From: Actinomycetes bacterium
GTDB taxonomy: Bacteria > Actinomycetota > Acidimicrobiia > Acidimicrobiales > Palsa-688
DNA length: 5,586 bases
NCBI GenBank assembly: GCA_021827285.1
Contig: JAKAWM010000212.1
Location: 1 to 5,586 of the forward strand
Direction of reading: 5' to 3'
The notes below the pieces were generated by a model, which was given only the letters and a program-made list of their open reading frames with translations, was not told the DNA's origin and did no database searches. Below, piece after piece: positions 1 through 4,190 of the stretch. A program made the position numbers and the translations under genes. Numbering within the stretch: position 1 is the first letter of the stretch; each line of letters begins with the position of its first letter.

Positions 1-106
1 GCGGCAACGCAACTACGCCACCTGCCCCTGGCAGTCGCCAGGCTAAGTGCCGCTAACCCGCCCGCGCGTCACCAACGACAATGTCGTCTAACACCAGCTT
101 GCACTC

Positions 107-159
107 GGTCCCCGGCGAGTTAAGGGATCCTCTTAAGTGCTCGGGGACCAAAACTCGCC
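107..159. repeat. Interleaved inverted repeats (pseudoknot topology)
   Basis: GGTCCCC (107-113) is complementary to GGGGACC (143-149), and GGCGAGTT (114-121) to AACTCGCC (152-159). The arms occur in the order A, B, A', B', so as RNA or single-stranded DNA they would form an H-type pseudoknot or two competing hairpins. Between them TTAAG (120-124) and CTTAA (132-136) flank the GGATCC palindrome. The flanks GCAC (101-104) and GTGC (137-140) are also complementary. Confidence 0.55.
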
Positions 160-195
160 AAGCGGCAAGCCAACCGGAGCTTCATCTCCCCCGCG

Positions 196-219
196 TCACC
201 GCATGTTCGGGTGCGGTGA
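196..219. repeat. 8-bp stem, 8-base loop hairpin
   Basis: TCACCGCA (196-203) and TGCGGTGA (212-219) are perfectly complementary around an 8-base loop. On the minus strand it lies about 130 bases past the helicase stop. No T-run follows on that strand, so a standard terminator is not supported. Confidence 0.45.
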
Positions 220-349
220 GGCCTCCAAGTCGGTGCAGAAGGTCGCCGCAACGGGCGCGACACTACTCTCCGCCAGTTCGACCCGGCCTCATGGCGCGCT
301 GAAGGAGAGTGGTGACAACTGTTGGGAGATTTCAGCGAGTGCGGACCGG

Positions 350-1129
350 CTATGGGCCGCAGGTGGCGCAGGCCCCGCAGGCCTGCTGTACCCCACGAAG
401 CCGGATGGGATTGCGCCTGGTGGGCAACTTTGGCCGGATTTTACAGACCACTCGGCCGCGTTGCGCCAGGAGCCAGTCCTTATCCACGACAACGACGACC
501 ACGGTCCGTGGTCCGCGCTTGGTCGCCACGGTTTTGACTACGGCCTTGCACCCGGTTTCGGCCTTGGCCCTCTGGAGCTCCGCGCGGTAGAAGTCCCTGA
601 CCTCTTCCCAGGACCCACAGGCTTTGTAGCGGATGTTGAGCTCGGTGTAAACACCTTGACGGCCCCGCAGCCCCTCGGCACGCGCTGTTTCCCTGGTGAC
701 TTTCTCTCCGCGCTGCTCCCGCCTGGCACAGGCCTCAGCCCCGCGGACGAGGGGTTCCAGGCGCCCTATCTTGTGCCTTTGCTCCTTGTCGGCCAGGTCC
801 TCGTCTAGCTCGTGGACGCTAATCCCCCAGCGCGAGAGGTCGATACGAGGGCCAAGCAGGCGGACTGGTGTGCCAGGGTGCTCGAGCGGGCGGACGCGGC
901 CAATTACCTGGGTGATCTCACACCCCATACGGTCGTCGTCCCAGCGCTGGATGGCCTCGAGCGCGTAGACGCTTCGGCCGGGCGTCAGTATGCGCTCGCC
1001 GTCCCAGGCTGGCCATTCCTCTTCGCTGGCGCCAGCCGCCAGCGCCAGAGCCCGGTCTGATAGGTAGGCCATCTCAGCTGCTGCCGGGGCCAAGAACGGC
1101 GCCGACACGATGAGCATGGGCCGGAGATG
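350..1129 (-). CDS. Helicase C-terminal portion (motif VI), in the -1 frame
   Basis: These 259 codons continue the helicase after the frame break. QVIGRVRP matches motif VI (QxxGRxR), which carries the arginine fingers of superfamily 2 helicases. It is preceded by GRSVYALEAIQRWDDDRMGCE and followed by VRLLGPRIDL, an arrangement typical of the second RecA-like domain. In joined numbering motif VI is near residues 516-522. Further on are a helical charged segment (VRDFYRAELQRAK), a Val-rich strand (TVVVVVVDKDW) and a C-terminal CGACATC cluster (CxxCxxC). The first in-frame ATG is at 1117, but it has no ribosome binding site and would make a helicase half with no ATP site. This part is therefore expected only as a frameshift extension of the upstream frame, or as the remnant of a disrupted gene. 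The frame stays open upstream to about 1450 only as a shadow. The gene ends at TAG 350-352. Confidence 0.75.
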   Translation of the reverse strand, partial: HLRPMLIVSAPFLAPAAAEMAYLSDRALALAAGASEEEWPAWDGERILTPGRSVYALEAIQRWDDDRMGCEITQVIGRVRPLEHPGTPVRLLGPRIDLSRWGISVHELDEDLADKEQRHKIGRLEPLVRGAEACARREQRGEKVTRETARAEGLRGRQGVYTELNIRYKACGSWEEVRDFYRAELQRAKAETGCKAVVKTVATKRGPRTVVVVVVDKDWLLAQRGRVVCKIRPKLPTRRNPIRLRGVQQACGACATCGP

Positions 1130-2454
1130 GGGGGGTGGTACTCGCGCGTTGACCCGCCGAGGCTCGCGACCGCGGCGCGGCTGGGGAGTGAGGGCGTGGC
1201 GTCGGCGAGGATGACGGGGTGGGCGGGCGAAGGCCCTGCCAACAGCCATTCGCCGAGCGCGGTGGGGGCTGAGAAATGCAGGCGAGGGCCATGCCATACG
1301 CCGGCCTGGTCCGTGTAGCCGGGCGCAGCCGTGATGGAGCCACGCTCGCCGGCAAAGGCAAGCGCTTTTGCCGCTCGGAGCGCGGCATCGACCGAGCTCT
1401 TCGGCTCGCCGTCCTCGCCGTTTTCCCAGGCTACATCGACACTTTCCCACAGGGCGGCCGCAGTGGAGCTTCCAGTCTTTGCCTCTTTGGCGACCTGGCC
1501 CAGCACCGCGGCCAGCTCACCGACCCGCCTGAGGTCGAGGGCCTCGGCCCCGAAGAGCTCGCGTAGCGCCTTAAGAGCTCGGATGGCGGCGGGGAGTGCC
1601 CGTGAGGCCGCCGCGAGCGCCTGAAGGCGCTTGTCGTCTCCGTCCCGCTCGGCCCGCTCGATGCGGGCTGGCAATGCGTTAAGCCCCGCCTCGGCTCCCA
1701 GCACCCACTTGTCCACGACGACGGCGCTGATGACCAGGGCGTCGGCCATTAGGTTGGGGATTTCATCGATTACCACAGCACGGGGCGCCCTGTCTGCTCC
1801 CGCACCCGAGTAGAGCATCGACTGCGAAAAGGCCGCCGCGGTGGTGATCAGCACCCTGGCTTGGCGTTCATCCGCCAGCTCTAACAGATGGCCACACGGG
1901 GCGACATCTAGAGGATGTGGCAGGTCAGGGTGGTCCCGGTGCCATTTTTCCATGAGCGCGTGGATCTCTGCGCTTAACTCAGGGTTGCCGCCCGCAAGTT
2001 CCCAGACCGCGCGGATGCCGTGGGGGCAGACGCGGCAAAGCGCCTGTGAGGGCACCTGGTTCTGCTCTCCCACCGCCTCGGCGCTCTCGAGTTGGGCGCA
2101 GAGCGCCTTGCCGTCGGGGCTGGTGTAGGAGCGAGGCCTGTGAATTTTGTACTCACCAGGCGGAGCTCCGCGGAGCACCAGCCCTTCAGCCCACTCGACC
2201 ACCCCAAGTGTGGTCGGGCAGATGACCAGCCATTCACGACGGTCGCGGGTAGCCAGGTCCATGAGCGCGTGTGTCTTCCCGACACCGGTGGTGACGGCTA
2301 GGAGCGTGAGCAGGTCCGCCTTGGTGGGCTCGGCACTCCACCGCGTGGTGAGGGCGTCAAGGTCCGAAGCGAGGGCGGCCCGGACCGGGCCGAGGTCGAG
2401 GCCTTCAGATGGCTGCTTCTGCCCGCCCGAGCGGGGCATGGAGGCGGCCGACAT
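985..2454 (-). CDS. DEAD/XPD-like helicase, N-terminal portion (motifs I-III, Fe-S-type cysteines)
   Basis: This is the ATP-binding half of a superfamily 2-type helicase. Numbering from the ATG at 2454, Walker A is TTGVGKT near 55-61 (K60). The motif Ia-like stretch is VICPTT near 77-82. Walker B is VVIDEIP at 227-233, with DE at 230-231. SAPT near 395-398 and ILADATP near 415-421 follow. Four cysteines between Walker A and B (C119, C140-x2-C143, C187) are placed like the iron-sulfur cluster ligands of XPD/DinG/Rad3 helicases, and C187 is followed by HLLELAD....VLITTAAAF, like the segment after the last ligand in that family. The frame is reliable to about residue 442. The last 47 codons (...SCRRRSWPRQQ...) read out of frame, because the coding signal moves to the -1 frame at the C7 run 1129-1135. 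The full protein would be about 701 residues. Probable role: ATP-driven DNA unwinding in replication, transfer or repair of the element. The upstream gene is contiguous or overlapping. Confidence 0.8.
   Translation of the reverse strand: MSAASMPRSGGQKQPSEGLDLGPVRAALASDLDALTTRWSAEPTKADLLTLLAVTTGVGKTHALMDLATRDRREWLVICPTTLGVVEWAEGLVLRGAPPGEYKIHRPRSYTSPDGKALCAQLESAEAVGEQNQVPSQALCRVCPHGIRAVWELAGGNPELSAEIHALMEKWHRDHPDLPHPLDVAPCGHLLELADERQARVLITTAAAFSQSMLYSGAGADRAPRAVVIDEIPNLMADALVISAVVVDKWVLGAEAGLNALPARIERAERDGDDKRLQALAAASRALPAAIRALKALRELFGAEALDLRRVGELAAVLGQVAKEAKTGSSTAAALWESVDVAWENGEDGEPKSSVDAALRAAKALAFAGERGSITAAPGYTDQAGVWHGPRLHFSAPTALGEWLLAGPSPAHPVILADATPSLPSRAAVASLGGSTREYHPPISGPCSSCRRRSWPRQQLRWPTYQTGLWRWRLAPAKRNGQPGTASAY
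1129..1135 (-). other. C7 run where the helicase frame shifts by -1
   Basis: On the coding strand the zero frame reads CAC CCC CCC ATC. Slipping back one base gives CCA CCC CCC CAT and continues into the helicase C-terminal frame. The seven C residues lie exactly as X XXY YYZ relative to the zero frame, so both tRNAs could re-pair perfectly after a -1 slip. The same pattern would arise from loss of one C from a C8 run, by mutation or sequencing error. I see no clear stimulatory hairpin or pseudoknot at the expected distance downstream. Confidence 0.7.
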
Positions 2455-3001
2455 GGCCACCCTCCCGCGTTGCTGGGCGGCGGGCGCAGAGGGCTACTGC
2501 TTGCCGGCGCCGGCGGCGTCTCGCGCGGCCGGGGGGGCCGGCGTCATCGAGACGCGGCAGGGGTGCGGCTTGCTCTTCTTCCCCGACCGGGGCGGCGAGG
2601 ATGGTGGCCAGCCAGATGTCGTCCATTGCTGCCTCAGCGCTGAGCAAAATGTCAAGGACCGCCTGTGCCGCGTCGAGAGCCTCGACTATCACGCGGTCCT
2701 TTTCGCTCTCGGCTGGTGCCCACACCTCGTTGTCCGTGTCGAGCTCAGCCGCACGGACGATGCCCATAAGTTGCTTGAGCCCGAGCGGTTCTGGACCGAT
2801 AACAGCTATCGCGAGCCCCGGGTGCCTGACAAAGACGCTCAGCTCTGGGAAAGCCGCCTCGCGCAAGAGCCGGCGCATGTCGCGGCGGCACCGCACTTGA
2901 CGCTCCGGGCGGCGCAGGGTGTCGATGGCGTCCCTGGTGGTCGGCGGGTCGTCCTGGTCGGAAATCGCCCACTTTGCCTTGGGATCTGCTAGACTCTTCA
3001 T
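2405..3001 (-). CDS. Hypothetical helical protein upstream of the helicase
   Basis: The frame as written encodes 198 residues starting at ATG 3001, the first start codon after an upstream TAA. I recognise no domain. Residues 1-140 look natural: charged and helical with Leu/Ala-rich segments (LKQLMGIVRAAEL near 75-87, VIVEALDAAQAVLDILLSAEAAMDDIWLATIL near 104-135), suggesting an alpha-helical, perhaps dimeric, soluble protein. After residue 157 the composition changes abruptly to RARRRRRRQ and Arg/Gly/His-rich sequence, which looks out of frame. The change falls on a run of seven C (2531-2537). Dropping one C gives ...PPAARDAAGAGKQ and a TAG at 2494-2496, a 168-residue protein ending just before the helicase ribosome binding site. 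As written it overlaps the helicase by 50 bases. Its place in front of the helicase suggests a partner or replication-related role, by inference only. Confidence 0.62.
   Translation of the reverse strand: MKSLADPKAKWAISDQDDPPTTRDAIDTLRRPERQVRCRRDMRRLLREAAFPELSVFVRHPGLAIAVIGPEPLGLKQLMGIVRAAELDTDNEVWAPAESEKDRVIVEALDAAQAVLDILLSAEAAMDDIWLATILAAPVGEEEQAAPLPRLDDAGPPGRARRRRRRQAVALCARRPATREGGHVGRLHAPLGRAEAAI
2461..2466 (-). promoter_or_regulatory. Ribosome binding site deciding the helicase start
   Basis: GGGAGG lies six bases before the ATG at 2454. An in-frame GTG at 2460 follows it with no spacing and so cannot be the start; the next ATG (2439) is too far away. Confidence 0.7.
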
Positions 3002-3002
3002 C

Positions 3003-3058
3003 TGACGAGGCCCCCTTTCGCTGGGTGGCGAAATCCTTTCTGTGCCGGGGCCTCGTCA
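3003..3058 (-). promoter_or_regulatory. Leader hairpin abutting the start codon of the 198-residue gene
   Basis: TGACGAGGCCCC (3003-3014) and GGGGCCTCGTCA (3047-3058) are perfect 12-base complements. Nested inside, TTTCGC (3016-3021) and GCGAAA (3028-3033) form a second six-base stem. In the minus-strand transcript the 3' arm of the long stem ends one base before the ATG at 3001 and includes the only Shine-Dalgarno-like sequence (AAGGGGG). Folding would therefore block ribosome access. This could be a regulated leader, an RNA thermometer or protein-binding element, or a transcription attenuator. As DNA it could be an operator. Confidence 0.55.
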
Positions 3059-3167
3059 CGTCCTCGTATCCATGAGGACTGTGCCGAGATCCCGCTACGT
3101 TACGTGATGAGACTACTGCATCGAGCGGCGGAATGCAAGATTCTCTAGGCAACCCCACATGTTTTGC

Positions 3168-3205
3168 TTCCCCGTCGTTCCCCATGGTTCCCCGTCGTTC
3201 CCATG
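3168..3205. repeat. Two adjacent 20-bp direct repeats (iteron-like)
   Basis: TTCCCCGTCGTTCCCCATGG (3168-3187) is followed at once by TTCCCCGTCGTTCCCATG (3188-3205). The copies differ by one C in the second C-run. The first ends in the CCATGG palindrome. Adjacent repeats of about 20 bp upstream of a replication-type operon resemble iterons or tandem operator sites, but two copies is fewer than most iteron origins carry. Confidence 0.5.
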
Positions 3206-3316
3206 CTCAAGCCTCTGACCAGGGGAAACGCAGTTGACCAAAAAATCTCCAGGAGCGACCCCAGGGTCACTTCACCCCCCCCGTTCGCTGCCTACGATAA
3301 TTAACGTTATGCGCCG

Positions 3317-3340
3317 AGCCCCCTACCAGGGAGCGGGGCT
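3317..3340. repeat. GC-rich inverted repeat (hairpin)
   Basis: AGCCCC (3317-3322) and GGGGCT (3335-3340) form a six-base stem with a 12-base loop. No T-run follows on either strand, so it is not a standard intrinsic terminator. It could still be a factor-assisted terminator for the right-hand cluster or part of an origin. Confidence 0.35.
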
Positions 3341-3428
3341 GTGCTGTCCAATAGCTCTAGTTGTTGGCGACGGGCGCTAGGTAGCTAGGGTGACGACGAG
3401 ATGGCCGACCTGAGGTGAGTATTGACCT

Positions 3429-3471
3429 GTCTCGGCTGACTTAAGTCAGGAGACACCCGCCCTTAAGTCAG
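3429..3471. promoter_or_regulatory. Probable operator: 14-bp palindrome plus half-site
   Basis: CTGACTTAAGTCAG (3436-3449) is a perfect palindrome. It is extended by GTCTC (3429-3433) and GAGAC (3450-3454) on either side of a two-base bulge. CTTAAGTCAG recurs at 3462-3471, exactly 22 bp from its copy at 3440, about two helical turns, as expected for two repressor dimers on one DNA face. It lies upstream of the 3001 gene cluster and downstream of the 3535 stop. No regulator gene is visible in the window. Confidence 0.5.
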
Positions 3472-3534
3472 CACCAATGCTCGCCACCCTGACGGGCTGC
3501 CCCGCGCCGCTGCCAGGACTCCACCCGGCGGCCA

Positions 3535-3888
3535 TTAAAGAGAGACTTGCTGGTCCAGGGAGCGGCTCAGGTCGACCACCTTCGCCTCCCTCTCCACTCC
3601 CCCCTCCCGGCCCTGGTCGTGCTGCCGACCCGGCCCAAGCCATCGCTCCCCGTCCCACATGGCCCGCCGGCCGTGCGAAGGGCACAGGTCGCAATCCGCC
3701 CCTCGCCCGAGCTCGTCGGCTCGCAGCTGCACGAGGACGATGGGTTTGCCGTCTTGCCAAGCGCCGTAGTTACCAAGCGCCGGCAGCCAGACAGGCTCCA
3801 GCTCGCCGGCGCACTCGTCGCAGGCCACGGACCACCGACCTGTGTGCAGGTCGAACATCGCCCATCCGTCGGCATGTGGCTGTGTCAT
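3535..3888 (-). CDS. Small hypothetical protein with two CxxC pairs (zinc-ribbon-like)
   Basis: A 117-residue protein of unknown function. It has CDEC at residues 23-26 and CDLC at 66-69, about 40 residues apart, the usual spacing of two zinc-binding knuckles in a zinc-ribbon-type fold. Between them is a Trp/Leu/Val-rich core (VWLPALGNYGAWQDGKPIVLVQL), and the second knuckle is followed by GRRAMWDGERWLG. The C-terminal 30 residues are charged and probably disordered. No signal peptide or membrane helix is visible, so it is probably cytoplasmic. The ATG is fixed by AAGGTG six bases upstream. The frame stays open far upstream, but that extension is the shadow of the propeller gene. It is last in a three-gene cluster, five bases after its neighbour. 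DNA, RNA or protein binding cannot be distinguished. Confidence 0.78.
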   Translation of the reverse strand: MTQPHADGWAMFDLHTGRWSVACDECAGELEPVWLPALGNYGAWQDGKPIVLVQLRADELGRGADCDLCPSHGRRAMWDGERWLGPGRQHDQGREGGVEREAKVVDLSRSLDQQVSL

Positions 3889-3893
3889 ATCGT

Positions 3894-4190
3894 TCACCTT
3901 TCTCCGAGGAACTGCCGGGCGGCCAGGATCGTCGTCGGGCGCCAGGCCCCGCCGGCCTCGAGCACGTACTGGCCGGCGCCCACCTGCCACAGCGTCCGAC
4001 CGTCTCGGGTCGCGATGGCGACGGGCTGGTCCGCGACGGCCGGCTCGACCCACGTCCAGGGGGCCACAGGGACGACCTTCGGCTCGCTCCGAGCCGTAAC
4101 GTGCCGGGACCTCGATACCAGCGCCGGCAGGACCAGAAAGGCGCTGGCCCATGCCAGTACGACCCGGGCGAGGGCGAGGACGGCGCTCAC
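3894..4190 (-). CDS. Small hypothetical protein with N-terminal membrane helix
   Basis: A 98-residue protein of unknown function. Residues 3-25 are strongly hydrophobic (LALARVVLAWASAFLVLPALV) and are followed by SRSRH, so a signal anchor or signal peptide with positive residues on its C-terminal side is likely. The remainder (about 27-98) is a small domain with VAIATRDGRTLWQVGAGQYVLEAG and W82, suggesting beta structure. The GTG start overlaps the TGA of the upstream propeller gene (GTGA, 4187-4190), and GGAGGGGG lies 8-14 bases upstream, so translational coupling is likely. The stop is five bases before the next ATG. The coupling and the membrane helix suggest it works with the propeller protein at the envelope; that is inference. 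I recognise no family. Confidence 0.72.
   Translation of the reverse strand: MSAVLALARVVLAWASAFLVLPALVSRSRHVTARSEPKVVPVAPWTWVEPAVADQPVAIATRDGRTLWQVGAGQYVLEAGGAWRPTTILAARQFLGER
3895..3900 (-). promoter_or_regulatory. Ribosome binding site deciding the CxxC protein start
   Basis: AAGGTG on the minus strand is six bases from the ATG at 3888 and overlaps the final codons of the preceding gene. It selects this ATG over the longer open frame running in from the right. Confidence 0.65.

Larger units (their letters stand above)
1..349. other. Non-coding region rich in inverted repeats, downstream of the helicase
   Basis: No credible gene is visible. Short open frames on both strands lack ribosome binding sites and recognisable sequence. 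The stretch holds hairpins at 27-42 (CCTGGC/GCCAGG, 4-base loop), 75-87 (ACGAC/GTCGT, 3-base loop) and 196-219 (8-base stem), and an interleaved repeat cluster at 101-159. GTTCGACCC at 276-284 resembles a tRNA T-loop, but no acceptor, D or anticodon stem matches it. A terminator for the leftward cluster may lie here, but no hairpin with a U-run was found. Confidence 0.5.
3002..3534. other. Intergenic control region between the two gene clusters
   Basis: About 530 bases without a credible gene. From right to left (the direction of transcription) it contains a half-site and a perfect palindrome (3429-3471), two copies of GCTAGG 8 bp apart (3376-3389), a GC-rich inverted repeat (3317-3340), an AT-rich patch with an AACGTT palindrome (3296-3310), a C8 run (3275-3282), two adjacent 20-bp repeats (3168-3205) and a leader hairpin (3003-3058). 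The promoter of the second cluster should lie here, but I found no convincing -35/-10 pair. No U-tract terminator is evident after the stop at 3535. The density of repeats and the AT patch would also suit a replication origin. Confidence 0.6.

Noticed and set aside
276..284. GTTCGACCC as a tRNA T-loop
   Set aside because: No matching acceptor, D-arm or anticodon stem could be built around it.
137..808. Plus-strand open frame of 223 codons across the helicase end
   Set aside because: It lies opposite the helicase C-terminal part with its conserved motif VI, has no ribosome binding site and no recognisable domain.
1130..1450. Upstream extension of the helicase C-terminal frame
   Set aside because: The sequence there (Arg/His/Pro-rich) is the shadow of the helicase N-terminal frame, which carries conserved motifs across the same bases.
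2745..3185. Minus-strand open frame of 146 codons covering the leader hairpin
   Set aside because: It runs out of frame through the 198-residue gene, has no recognisable domain, and would need the leader hairpin to be coding.
3168..3205. Start of a CRISPR array
   Set aside because: The two repeats are directly adjacent without spacers, and there are only two.
3275..3282. C8 run as another frameshift site
   Set aside because: It lies in the non-coding region and affects no reading frame.
3317..3340. Rho-independent terminator
   Set aside because: The stem is GC-rich, but no T-run follows on either strand.
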